Source: Solidesulfovibrio carbinoliphilus subsp. oakridgensis (GTDB lineage Bacteria; Desulfobacterota; Desulfovibrionia; Desulfovibrionales; Desulfovibrionaceae). From it: a stretch of 64,000 nucleotides of DNA. Positions 43,930 to 58,060 of this stretch are shown here, in pieces. A program made the position numbers and the translations under genes. Position 1 is the stretch's first letter, and every line of letters begins with the position of its first letter. The DNA is taken from NCBI RefSeq assembly GCF_000177215.2, contig NZ_CM001368.1, positions 3,042,117 to 3,106,116 on the forward strand, given 5' to 3'. The notes under the pieces were generated by a model, which had not been told where the DNA came from, ran no database searches, and was given only the letters and a program-made list of their open reading frames with translations.

Positions 43930-43932
43930 GAA

Positions 43933-43979
43933 GATGCCTCCGGCGGCCGGGGCTTTGCCCCGGACCCCCTCGATGGGGG
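43933..43979 (+). repeat. modular palindromic repeat, copy I, providing the ogt ribosome binding site
   Basis: Plus-strand head GATGCCTCCGGCGGCC, stem GGGGCTTTGCCCC, GGACCCCCTCGATGGGG. On the minus strand its head reads GGCCGCCGGAGGCATC, ending 3 bases before the ogt ATG, so its GGAGG is the Shine-Dalgarno. It is the only copy whose head abuts a start codon. Confidence 0.85.
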
Positions 43980-44041
43980 CGGGGTGGGGTGCAGGGCTTC
44001 TTACGATATTTTGGGACGGGTTGCCATCCGGCCAAAGGGTG

Positions 44042-47234
<3,193 letters not shown>

Positions 47235-47238
<4 letters not shown>

Positions 47239-47705
47239 GACCCGGACACATCGCCTTCTGGGCCCTTTTCACCGCCACCGGGGTCTGGCTGCAAAACGTC
47301 ATCCCCGGGGTGGACTTCCTGGCGCCAGGGCTTATCCTGGCCATGCAGGAGGAGAAATGGACGGTGCCGGTCTGGCTCGGCCTGGTCTGGCTTTTCATCC
47401 AGGAAGGGACCGGCAGCCTGGCTTTCGGGGCCGGGCTTCTGTGGTACGGGGCCCTGGCCGGGCTCTATTTTTTCGGGCACTGGCTCTTTGAGGCCCGAAA
47501 CTTCCTTTTCATGTTCATTCTGGGCTTGTGTCTCGGGTCCATGCATTTTGTGCTCATCAATATCATGGTGTTGCTGCAGGACCAGACCATCCCCTTGGAG
47601 CGCCTGCTGATGGAAAGCGGTGTGCAAGCCTTGATCTTCCCCGTCGAATGGGGGCTCATCTACCTCATCCACCACCATCTCCCGGACAGCGGCCATGCGG
47701 CTTGA
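47235..47705 (+). CDS. mreD: MreD-like rod shape-determining membrane protein
   Basis: A 156-residue membrane protein with about five helices (for example PGLILAMQEEKWTVPVWLGL, NFLFMFILGLCLGSMHFVLI). It is poorly conserved in sequence, as MreD usually is; the assignment rests on size, hydrophobicity and place between mreC and mrdA. Its ATG overlaps the mreC stop (ATGA) and its end overlaps mrdA by 11 bases, so translation is coupled along the series. Confidence 0.8.
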
Positions 47706-49563
47706 AAGCGAAGCCCCCCAGCAGCACGCCCCCCGTTCCGGGCTGGTCCTGCTCCAGGCCCTGGTCCTTGGCGTCTTTTGCCTGTTCACCCTGCGCCTGT
47801 GGTATTTGCAAGTCCACAAGGGCGCGAAATTCGCGGACATGGCCCGGGACAACCAGCTGCGCCAGGTGCTCATCAACTCGGCCCGTGGCCGCATCGTCGA
47901 TAGAAACGGCGTGCCGCTCGCGGTCAGCGAGCCGTCCTTTGCCCTTGGGCTCGTGCGCGAGGACTGCGAGGACGTGGACGCCACCCTGGCCAAGGTCTCG
48001 GAGTGGACGGGCGTGGACAAGGCCGTGCTCGCCGAGACGTTTCGGCGCGGCAAGAAGCGGGTCAAGCCCTTCGAGCCCCTGACGCTGATCACCGACCTGC
48101 CCTATGACGCCCTGGCCCGCATCGAGGCCAACGCCATGCTCTACCCCGGGCTCGACATCGTCATCCGCCAGAAGCGGTCCTACCCGACCGGGGCCCTCAT
48201 GTCCCACGTCCTCGGCTACGTGGCCGAGGCCAACGAGGACGAGCTGGAGAAGAATCCGAGCCTGTCGCTTGGCGACTCGGTCGGCAAACAGGGGCTGGAA
48301 TTCGCCCTGGAGGACGTGCTGCGGGGCGCCAAGGGCCGCAAGCAGGTCGAGGTCGACGCCTTCGGCCGCCAGCACAACGAGCAGATCCTGGCGCCGCCCC
48401 AGGCCGGCAGCGACGTGAAGCTGGCCATTGACGTCAATTTGCAGCGCGAGTGCACGCGGCTCCTGGAGGGCCAGGCCGGGGCCATCGTGGTCATGGAGCC
48501 GGACACGGGCAAGCTTTTGGCCATGGTCAGCGAGCCGAGCTTCGACAACAACATGTTCGTGCTCGGCGTCCCGGCCGACAAGTGGCGGGAGCTGCGCGAC
48601 AACCCGCGCCACCCCATCCAGAACCGGGTGACCCAGGGCGTCTATCCGCCGGGCTCGGTCTTCAAGCTCCTGATGGCCGCGGCGGGCCTCAGCCAAGGCT
48701 TCATCAAGCCCGGCGACGTCGTGGCCTGCCCCGGCGTCTACCGGGTCGGCAACCGGGATTTCCACGACTGGAAAAAGGGCGGCCACGGGGCCCTGGACCT
48801 GCGCGGGGCCCTGGTCCACTCCTGCGACATCTATTTCTACAAGCTCGGCGACCGCATGGGCATCGACCGGCTCCACGAATACGCCACGGCCAGCGGGTTC
48901 GGGGCCCGCACCGGCATCGACCTGCCCCACGAAAAGGCCGGGCTCATCCCGTCCAAGGAGTGGAAACGCAAGCGGTTCGGCGCGGCCTGGTCCAAGGGCG
49001 AGACCGTCATCGCCTCCATCGGCCAGGGCTACGTCCTGACCTCGCCGCTGCAGGTGTCCCGCTACCTTTCGGCCCTGGTCAACGGCGGCAGGCTCATGAA
49101 GCCCGAACTGGTCGAGACCGAGGCCCCGCGCCTGGACGGCACCCTGCCGCTCAAGGACGCGGACCGCCAGTTCATCCTCGACGCCATGGTGACCACGGTC
49201 GAGCACGGCACGGGCAAGTCGCTGCTGCGTTCCGACGCGGTCATGGGCGGCAAGACCGGCACAGCCCAGGTGGTCAAGCTCATAAACGCCGACGTGCGGC
49301 GCAAGACCATGGCCATGCCCTACGAGCAGCGCGACCACGCCTGGATCGCCAGCTGGGGGAAAAAGGACGGCAAGACCTACGTGGTGGTCTGCCTGGTCGA
49401 ACACGGCGGCCACGGCGGCGAAATCGCCGGCCCCATCGTGCGCAAGGTCTACGAGCAGCTGTTCGGCCCGGCCCCGTCCGCGTCCAGAAGCGGCCGCGCC
49501 GCCGCGGCCGCCCCGGAGCCGGCCGCGGCCCCGGCCGTGGACGCCGGCGACCTCGGGGACTAG
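47695..49563 (+). CDS. mrdA: penicillin-binding protein 2
   Basis: The class B transpeptidase of the elongasome. The 622-residue protein has a short cytoplasmic start, one membrane helix (about 16-36), a PBP dimerisation/pedestal domain (ARGRIVDRNGVPLAVSEPSF) and the transpeptidase domain with SVFK (Ser321, Lys324), SCD (376-378) and KTGT (520-523). The tail is Ala-rich. The gene is followed by rodA after 134 bases without a visible terminator. Confidence 0.96.
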   Translation: MRLESEAPQQHAPRSGLVLLQALVLGVFCLFTLRLWYLQVHKGAKFADMARDNQLRQVLINSARGRIVDRNGVPLAVSEPSFALGLVREDCEDVDATLAKVSEWTGVDKAVLAETFRRGKKRVKPFEPLTLITDLPYDALARIEANAMLYPGLDIVIRQKRSYPTGALMSHVLGYVAEANEDELEKNPSLSLGDSVGKQGLEFALEDVLRGAKGRKQVEVDAFGRQHNEQILAPPQAGSDVKLAIDVNLQRECTRLLEGQAGAIVVMEPDTGKLLAMVSEPSFDNNMFVLGVPADKWRELRDNPRHPIQNRVTQGVYPPGSVFKLLMAAAGLSQGFIKPGDVVACPGVYRVGNRDFHDWKKGGHGALDLRGALVHSCDIYFYKLGDRMGIDRLHEYATASGFGARTGIDLPHEKAGLIPSKEWKRKRFGAAWSKGETVIASIGQGYVLTSPLQVSRYLSALVNGGRLMKPELVETEAPRLDGTLPLKDADRQFILDAMVTTVEHGTGKSLLRSDAVMGGKTGTAQVVKLINADVRRKTMAMPYEQRDHAWIASWGKKDGKTYVVVCLVEHGGHGGEIAGPIVRKVYEQLFGPAPSASRSGRAAAAAPEPAAAPAVDAGDLGD

Positions 49564-49697
49564 GGTCGCCACCCGCAGGCCCGGGGCGGGATTTTGACAA
49601 AAACGAGAGTTCGCGCCCGGCGTCGGCCAACCGGCCGACCGCTTCCCGGTGCCGCCGCGGCGGGCGCCTGCCCGCCTAACAAGGAAGAACGTTTCCC

Positions 49698-50810
49698 ATG
49701 CCGTTTGACCGTCGACTGCTCTTTAGCATCAACTGGCCGCTTCTGGGCCTGACCGCGCTCCTTTTCGGCGTCGGGGTCCTGAACCTCTATTCGGCCAGCG
49801 GCTTTCGCATGGGCGACGAGCTGACCCTGCAGTCGTTTTACAACAAGCAGCTCATCTGGGGCGCCGGCGGCCTGTGCTGCCTGTTGGCCGTGGTCCTGTT
49901 CGACTACAAGCACCTGGCCACCATCGCCTGGCCCCTGGCCATCGCCGTGGCCGTGCTCCTGATCCTGGTGCTCCTTTTCGGCAAGACCGTGTCCGGGGCC
50001 AAGCGGTGGCTGCCCATCGGCGGCTATGCCTTCCAGCCGAGCGAGCTGGCCAAGATCGCCATGCTGCTTCTGGCCGCCAAGATCCTGTCCAAGCGGCCCG
50101 ACCGCCTGGGCTGGCTGGATCTGGCCGGCATCCTGGCCGTATCCCTGCCCGTGGCCGCCCTCATCATCGTCGAGCCCGACCTCGGCACGGGCCTCAATGT
50201 CCTGCTCCTGGTGTGCGGACTCATCCTCTACCGGGGTCTGGCCGGGCCGGTCTTCAAGACCCTGGCCATCGCCGGGCCGGCGCTCATCCCGTGCGGCTGG
50301 TTTTTCTTGAAACCCTACCAGAAGGGCCGGATCCTGACCCTTTTCGACCCCCAGCGCGATCCCCTGGGGGCCGGCTACCACATCATCCAATCCCAGATCG
50401 CCATCGGCTCGGGCCAGATGTGGGGCAAGGGCTTTCTCGAAGGCACCCAGAGCCAGCTGCGCTACCTGCCGGAGAAACACACCGACTTCGCGGTGGCCGT
50501 CTTTGCCGAGGAGTGGGGCTTTGTGGGCGGCATTTTCCTTCTGACGCTCTTCTGCCTGTTTCTGCTGCAGTTCTACGTCACGGCCAGAAACGCCAAGGAC
50601 CGGTTCGGCAGCTACCTGGCCGCCGGGGTATTCTTCTATTTCTTCTGGCAAATCCTCATCAACATGGGTATGGTGCTCGGCATCATGCCGGTCGTTGGGA
50701 TCCCCCTGCCGTTTATCAGCTACGGGGGGAGCGCCACCATCGTGAACTTCACTCTCGTGGGCATCGTCGTCAACGTCTCCATGCGGCGCTTCTTGTTCAA
50801 GAAGAGCTAG
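49698..50810 (+). CDS. rodA: rod shape-determining protein RodA (SEDS glycosyltransferase)
   Basis: RodA polymerises lipid II into glycan strands together with PBP2. The 370-residue protein has about ten membrane helices and the SEDS motifs KRWLPIGGYAFQPSELAKIA, IVEPDLGTGLNVLLL, KGFLEGTQSQLRYLPEKHTDFAVAVFAEEWGF (in part, with the conserved Glu-His pair) and GIPLPFISYGGSATIVNF. It is the partner of the mrdA product just upstream. Confidence 0.96.
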   Translation: MPFDRRLLFSINWPLLGLTALLFGVGVLNLYSASGFRMGDELTLQSFYNKQLIWGAGGLCCLLAVVLFDYKHLATIAWPLAIAVAVLLILVLLFGKTVSGAKRWLPIGGYAFQPSELAKIAMLLLAAKILSKRPDRLGWLDLAGILAVSLPVAALIIVEPDLGTGLNVLLLVCGLILYRGLAGPVFKTLAIAGPALIPCGWFFLKPYQKGRILTLFDPQRDPLGAGYHIIQSQIAIGSGQMWGKGFLEGTQSQLRYLPEKHTDFAVAVFAEEWGFVGGIFLLTLFCLFLLQFYVTARNAKDRFGSYLAAGVFFYFFWQILINMGMVLGIMPVVGIPLPFISYGGSATIVNFTLVGIVVNVSMRRFLFKKS

Positions 50811-50867
50811 GCGGGCGGCTCCATGCGGCGCGGGGAGGTTCCACTCGCCGGCTGTCGGAGGATCGCC

Positions 50868-51263
50868 GTGGGCAAGCACGACATCAACGCCTTTCTGGGC
50901 GCTGGCACCTTTTTCACCGGGCGGCTGGCCTTTGAGGGCGTGGTGCGCATCGACGGGGCTTTCGAGGGCGAGATCACGTCCCCGGGCTCTCTTGTCGTCG
51001 GCAAGAACGCGCGCATTTCGGGCCGCATCGACGTGGGGCGGCTGGTGTGCGGCGGCGTGGTGGCGGCCGAGGTCACGGCCGCGGCCATGGTCACGGTCCA
51101 TGCCACGGGGCGGCTGACCGGTTCGGTCACGACCCCGTCGCTGGTGGTGGAAGAGGGCGGCAGCCTCGACGGCCAGGTGGTGATGGCCGGGGGGGGCGAG
51201 GCCGGGGCAACGCCGGCGGCCCTGGCCGCGGGCCTGGATGGCGGGTCGGGGCGGGAGCCGTAA
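50868..51263 (+). CDS. bactofilin
   Basis: Bactofilins form nucleotide-free filaments that position cell-wall enzymes. The 131-residue protein has a short N-terminal FLGAGTFFTGRLAFEGVVRIDG and then the repeating right-handed beta-helix pattern (GEITSPGSLVVGKNARISGRIDVGRLVCGGVVAAEV, in pieces) with an alternate valine/glycine rhythm. The tail is Gly/Ala-rich. I prefer the GTG at 50868, with GGAGG six bases upstream, over the ATG at 50823. It ends the shape gene block, 12-57 bases after rodA depending on the start. Confidence 0.88.
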   Translation: MGKHDINAFLGAGTFFTGRLAFEGVVRIDGAFEGEITSPGSLVVGKNARISGRIDVGRLVCGGVVAAEVTAAAMVTVHATGRLTGSVTTPSLVVEEGGSLDGQVVMAGGGEAGATPAALAAGLDGGSGREP

Positions 51264-51322
51264 AGGGCAGGCGCCGGGCCGGTTTCCGGCCCAGGGCGGC
51301 TGCGCTTTTTGTCAAAAAGGGC

Positions 51323-51351
51323 TGGACAGGCCGGCCCAAATTCGCTACAGC
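51323..51351 (+). promoter_or_regulatory. putative promoter of the ATP synthase operon
   Basis: TGGACA, 17-base spacer, TACAGC, about 40 bases before the atpF' Shine-Dalgarno. A GGGCCGG/CCGGCCC hairpin at 51275-51291 just upstream may end the bactofilin transcript. Confidence 0.4.
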
Positions 51352-51398
51352 CGCTTGCTGACTTTGCAAAAATTTTCACAACCTCCCGGAGGGTGCCG

Positions 51399-51818
51399 AT
51401 GATTGACTTAAACGCAACGTTTTTCGTCCAATTCGTCAATTTTCTGCTCATCCTGATCCTGCTCAACGTCATTCTCATCGGACCCATCCGCCGCGTCCTC
51501 AAAAAGCGGGCTGAACACGTCGCCTCCCAGATGGAAGGCATCGAATCGTTTGCCGTCTCCGCCGATGCCAAGCTCCGGGACTACGAACAGGCCCTGGATG
51601 CGGCCCGCCAGGCGGCCACGGCCGAGCGTACGGCCATGAAGGCCGAGGGCCAGGCCCAGGAAAAGACGCTGCTCGACGCCGCCGGCGCCGAAGCGGCGGG
51701 CACGGTCCAGGCGGCCCGGGCCGATATCGCGGCCCAGACCGCGGCCGCCCAAAAGGCCCTCAAGTCGAGCGTGTCCGGTCTGGCGTCCAAGGCCGTGGCC
51801 AAAGTGTTGGCGGCTTAA
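51399..51818 (+). CDS. atpF': ATP synthase F0 subunit b'
   Basis: One of two different b-type stator subunits that join F0 to F1. The 139-residue protein has an N-terminal membrane helix (FFVQFVNFLLILILLNVILI) and a long charged Ala-rich coiled coil. It is first in the operon; the second b subunit follows. GGAGGG precedes the ATG. The a and c subunit genes are not in this operon, as in other Desulfovibrio. Confidence 0.92.
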   Translation: MIDLNATFFVQFVNFLLILILLNVILIGPIRRVLKKRAEHVASQMEGIESFAVSADAKLRDYEQALDAARQAATAERTAMKAEGQAQEKTLLDAAGAEAAGTVQAARADIAAQTAAAQKALKSSVSGLASKAVAKVLAA

Positions 51819-51864
51819 ATCACCGGGGGTTTTCGTGGATTTCTCAAGGAAAGGGAGGGTTCAA

Positions 51865-52455
51865 TTGAAAAGGCACCACCGCATCGCCACCGTGGTCCTG
51901 GTCGTCCTTGTTCTCGGCGTTGCCGCCCTGGCCTATGCCCAGGGTGACGCGGAACACGGCGCGGAAGCGGCCCACGGGCTCAACTGGAAGGACTTCATGT
52001 TCCGTGTGGTCAACTTCCTGCTGGTCTTCGGCGTCATCGCCAAGCTCGCCGGCAAGAAGATCGTGGGATTTTTCCGCGGCCGCACCCAGCAGATCGAGAA
52101 CCAGTTGACCGACCTCGACGTCCGCAAGGCCGACGCGGCCCGTCGCCTGGCCGAGATCGAGGCCTCGATCAGCAACCTGGCCGAGGAAAAGGCGAAGATC
52201 GAGCAGGAGTACCGCCGGCAGGGCGAAGCGCTGCGCGACTCCATCATCGCCGCCGCCGAGGCCAAGGCCGAGCAGATTCGCGGACAGGCGACGGCCACGG
52301 CCGAGGCCGAGGCCCGCGTGGCCGTGGAAAAGATCCGGGCCGAGCTGGCCGAGTCCGTGGTCGCCTCCGCCAAGACCATGCTCCAGAAGAAGCTCTCCGC
52401 CAAGGACCAGGAAAAGCTCGTGGATGAATACTTAACAAAGGTGGTGTTCAATTGA
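51865..52455 (+). CDS. atpF: ATP synthase F0 subunit b
   Basis: The second stator subunit. The 196-residue product starts with a hydrophobic segment ending in LGVAALAYAQ, which looks like a cleavable signal, then a second membrane helix (DFMFRVVNFLLVFGVIAKLA) and a long coiled coil ending [11 protein letters not shown] prefer the TTG at 51865, with GGGAGGG upstream, to the GTG at 51835. The stop overlaps the atpH start. Confidence 0.93.
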   Translation: MKRHHRIATVVLVVLVLGVAALAYAQGDAEHGAEAAHGLNWKDFMFRVVNFLLVFGVIAKLAGKKIVGFFRGRTQQIENQLTDLDVRKADAARRLAEIEASISNLAEEKAKIEQEYRRQGEALRDSIIAAAEAKAEQIRGQATATAEAEARVAVEKIRAELAESVVASAKTMLQKKLSAKDQEKLVDEYLTKVVFN

Positions 52456-53003
52456 CCGGCAACATCGTCGCGCGCCGCTACGCCAAGGCGCTCTTCGCGC
52501 TGGCCAAGAAGGCCGGCAGCAAGGCACCGGCGGAGTACGGCAAGGATCTGGAGGCGTTCGCCTCCGTCCTTGAAGCGTCCCCGGCCCTGCTTAAGGTCTT
52601 CGCCAACCCCGTCATCGCCGCGGAACACAAAAAGGCCGTGCTGGCCGGGGTTGTGGCCAAGCTTTCCCTTAAGCCCATCGTCGCCAACTTCCTGTCGCTT
52701 CTGGCCGACAAGGAACGCCTGTCCTTCGTCCTTGAAGTGTCCGCCTACTACCGGACTCTGCTCGACGAATCCGAGGGCGTCCTGCGCGGCCAGTTGGTCA
52801 CCGCCTACGCGCTTTCCGAACCGCGCCAGGATCAGATCAAGTCCAAGCTTGAAAAGCAGTCCGGCAAAAAGCTGGTGCTGTCCTTCGCCGTCGATTCCGC
52901 CATCCTGGGCGGGGTGCTCCTCAAAGTCGGCGACAAGGTGTTGGACGCGAGCCTTCGCGCCCAGCTCGAAATATTGAAAGAACAAATCAAGAGGGGTGAG
53001 TAG
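52452..53003 (+). CDS. atpH: ATP synthase F1 subunit delta
   Basis: Delta caps the F1 head and holds the b stalk. The 183-residue protein has the N-terminal helical bundle ([17 protein letters not shown]) and the C-terminal domain ([51 protein letters not shown], in pieces), the OSCP/delta signature. It starts at TTG 52452, overlapping the atpF stop (TTGA). Confidence 0.94.
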   Translation: MTGNIVARRYAKALFALAKKAGSKAPAEYGKDLEAFASVLEASPALLKVFANPVIAAEHKKAVLAGVVAKLSLKPIVANFLSLLADKERLSFVLEVSAYYRTLLDESEGVLRGQLVTAYALSEPRQDQIKSKLEKQSGKKLVLSFAVDSAILGGVLLKVGDKVLDASLRAQLEILKEQIKRGE

Positions 53004-53007
53004 GGCC

Positions 53008-54516
<1,509 letters not shown>

Positions 54517-54528
54517 GCGTCGCGTTCG

Positions 54529-54603
54529 CCAAAAAACATGCCCATGTTTTTGGAGAGAAACAGCCGCCCGGCGGCGGTCCGCAGGACGCTGCGGGCGGCT
54601 GTT
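54529..54603 (+). terminator. two hairpins between atpA and atpG
   Basis: First hairpin CCAAAAA(A)CATG / CATGTTTTTGG (54529-54553); second stem AACAGCCGCCCG / CGGGCGGCTGTT (54559-54570 and 54592-54603) with a GC-rich loop, followed by TAGG. They fill most of the 120-base gap inside the operon and could be a partial terminator or an RNA processing/stability site that raises alpha over gamma. Confidence 0.5.
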
Positions 54604-54636
54604 TAGGAACGCCACGACAGGCCCAAAGGGGGAGCC

Positions 54637-55518
54637 ATGCCTGCGCTCAAAGACGTCAAGAACAAGATCACCGCGGTCAAAAAGACCAAGCAGATCACCA
54701 AGGCCATGAACATGGTGGCCTCGGCCAAACTGCGCCACGCCCAGGCGCGCATCGAGCGGTTCCGCCCCTATGCCGACAAGTTCTACGAGATGCTCGGCGA
54801 ACTGGCCAAGGGGGCCGATCCCTCGGTCCATCCGCTCCTGGAGGCCCGCGAGGAAGTGAAGACCGTCCTTCTGGTCGTCATCACCTCCGACCGCGGCCTG
54901 TGCGGCGCGTTTAACAACAACATCACCCAGGCGGCCCTGAAGGTCGCCAAGGCCAAGACCGCCGAAGGCAAGGCCGTCAAGATCCTGTGCGTGGGCAGAA
55001 AGGCCCGCGACAGCTTCCGCCGGACCGACTTCGAGATCGTGGCCGCCTATGTCAACGAAATGGGTTCCTTCGACTTCTCCCTGGCCACGCGCATCGGCAG
55101 CGAGGTCATCGGCGGCTATGTCGGCGGCACCTACGACGAAGTGATCATGGCCTTTGGCAAGTTCATCAGCCTTGCCCGGCAGGAACCCACCCTGCTGCCC
55201 GTTTTGCCCCTGTCCCCCGCTGCCGCCGGCGAGGTCGTGGAGCAGGTCGGAACCAAGGCCGAGTACCTCTACGAACCGTCGGTGGAAGGGTTGCTCGCCG
55301 AGCTCCTGCCCCGGTTCATCAATGTCCAGATCTACCGCGGGCTGCTTGACACCTCGGCCAGCGAGCACGCCGCCCGCATGCGGTCCATGGACAATGCCAC
55401 CAGGAACTGCGACGACCTCGTCAGCTCGCTGACCCTGGTCTACAACAAGGCCCGGCAGACGGCCATTACCAAGGAACTGATGGACATCGTCGGCGGTTCC
55501 GAAGCACTCAAGGGATAA
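54637..55518 (+). CDS. atpG: ATP synthase F1 subunit gamma
   Basis: The central rotor shaft. The 293-residue protein has the N-terminal helix ALKDVKNKITAVKKTKQITKAMNMVASAKLRHAQ (in part), ITSDRGLCGAFNNNI and the C-terminal helix with RMRSMDNATRNCDDLVSSLTLVYNKARQTAITKELMDIVGG (in part), the gamma signature. Confidence 0.97.
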   Translation: MPALKDVKNKITAVKKTKQITKAMNMVASAKLRHAQARIERFRPYADKFYEMLGELAKGADPSVHPLLEAREEVKTVLLVVITSDRGLCGAFNNNITQAALKVAKAKTAEGKAVKILCVGRKARDSFRRTDFEIVAAYVNEMGSFDFSLATRIGSEVIGGYVGGTYDEVIMAFGKFISLARQEPTLLPVLPLSPAAAGEVVEQVGTKAEYLYEPSVEGLLAELLPRFINVQIYRGLLDTSASEHAARMRSMDNATRNCDDLVSSLTLVYNKARQTAITKELMDIVGGSEALKG

Positions 55519-56949
<1,431 letters not shown>

Positions 56950-56954
56950 GTGCC

Positions 56955-57374
56955 ATGGCCCAACTCCTCCTTGAAATCGTCACTCCGGACAAGCTCGTGT
57001 TGTCCCAGGACGTGGATTACGTTGGCGCGCCCGGCCTCCTTGGCGAGTTCGGCGTCATGGCCAACCACATCCCGTTCCTGTCCGCGCTTGGCATCGGCAG
57101 CCTGATGTACAAGGTCGGGGGCAAGGCTAACTACGTCTTCGTCTCCGGCGGGTTCGCCGAAGTCTCGGGGAACAAGGTCACCATCTTGGCCGAAGTGGCC
57201 GAGCGACCGGAGGACATCGACGTGGAGCGGGCGAGGAAAGCCCAGGACCGGGCCAAGCAGCGTCTGGATCGCGAACGCGAGAAAGTCGACTTCGCCCGGG
57301 CCCAGGCCGCCATGCAGCGCGCCTTCTACCGCATGAAGGTCCGCGACACCGCGACCTCCACCGCCTCCCACTAG
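56955..57374 (+). CDS. atpC: ATP synthase F1 subunit epsilon
   Basis: Epsilon couples rotor to shaft and inhibits ATP hydrolysis. The 139-residue protein has the N-terminal beta sandwich ([41 protein letters not shown]) and the C-terminal helical hairpin ([18 protein letters not shown]). It starts 5 bases after atpD. An intrinsic terminator follows 25 bases after the stop. Confidence 0.97.
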   Translation: MAQLLLEIVTPDKLVLSQDVDYVGAPGLLGEFGVMANHIPFLSALGIGSLMYKVGGKANYVFVSGGFAEVSGNKVTILAEVAERPEDIDVERARKAQDRAKQRLDREREKVDFARAQAAMQRAFYRMKVRDTATSTASH

Positions 57375-57399
57375 CCGGCCGCCGGCATCCGTTGATCCA

Positions 57400-57430
57400 G
57401 GGCGGACCCTCCGGGGTCCGCCCTTTTTTT
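57400..57430 (+). terminator. intrinsic terminator of the ATP synthase operon
   Basis: Perfect stem GGGCGGACC / GGTCCGCCC, 6-base loop, then seven T. It separates atpC from the second epsilon gene. Confidence 0.92.
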
Positions 57431-57510
57431 GTGGGTCGCCCGTCTTTTGCGGCCGGCCCTTTCCTGGTAGGGTGGCCGCTGCGGGCGAACGGCCCGGACA
57501 AGGACGGACC

Positions 57511-57957
57511 ATGGCCAAGACACTGCTGCTTGAGATCGTGACCCCGGACCGGCTGGTCATGAGCCGGGACGTGGAGTCCGTGACCGGGGCCGGCTTTGCC
57601 GGGGATTTCACCATCCTGCCGGGGCACGTCCCCTTTCTTTCGGCCCTGCGGGTCGGCACCCTGGCCTACCGCCTGGGCGGGACCCTCCACGAGGCCTTTG
57701 TCGGCGGCGGGGTGGCCGACGTCGGCCCGGGCCGGGTCCTGGTGCTGGCCGAGGCCGCCGAGCTGCCGGAGGAGATCGACCTCGACCGGGCCCAAAAGGC
57801 CAGGGACCGGGCCGCGGCCCGCCTGGAGGCGGCCCGCCGGGACAATGTGGAGTTCGCCAGGGCCAAGACGGCCCTGCAGCGGGCGGTCCTGCGCATCAGG
57901 CTCCACGAGGCGCTCGGCGCGGGCCGGCCCGCCAAACGGTCCGGTCCGCGCCCGTAG
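57511..57957 (+). CDS. second ATP synthase epsilon-like subunit
   Basis: A 148-residue paralogue of the AtpC just upstream. Shared segments include [48 protein letters not shown] (AtpC: SGGFAEV) and IDLDRAQKARDRAAARLEAA. All three parts of an epsilon subunit are present and the frame is intact. The C-terminal tail (GAGRPAKRSGPRP) differs. It has its own Shine-Dalgarno (AAGGACGG) and lies beyond the operon terminator, 53 bases before glmU is reached by a Pro/Ala-rich spacer, so its expression may be separate. It is probably a tandem duplicate kept as an alternative regulator. Confidence 0.85.
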   Translation: MAKTLLLEIVTPDRLVMSRDVESVTGAGFAGDFTILPGHVPFLSALRVGTLAYRLGGTLHEAFVGGGVADVGPGRVLVLAEAAELPEEIDLDRAQKARDRAAARLEAARRDNVEFARAKTALQRAVLRIRLHEALGAGRPAKRSGPRP

Positions 57958-58060
57958 CCGGCCGGGCCAAGGCCGGCCACCGGGCGGTGTCGCGGCCACG
58001 CCACCCGCGCCCAACTTTTTTTGCAGCACGCGCTTTTTGCGCCACACACGGAGACGGCAC

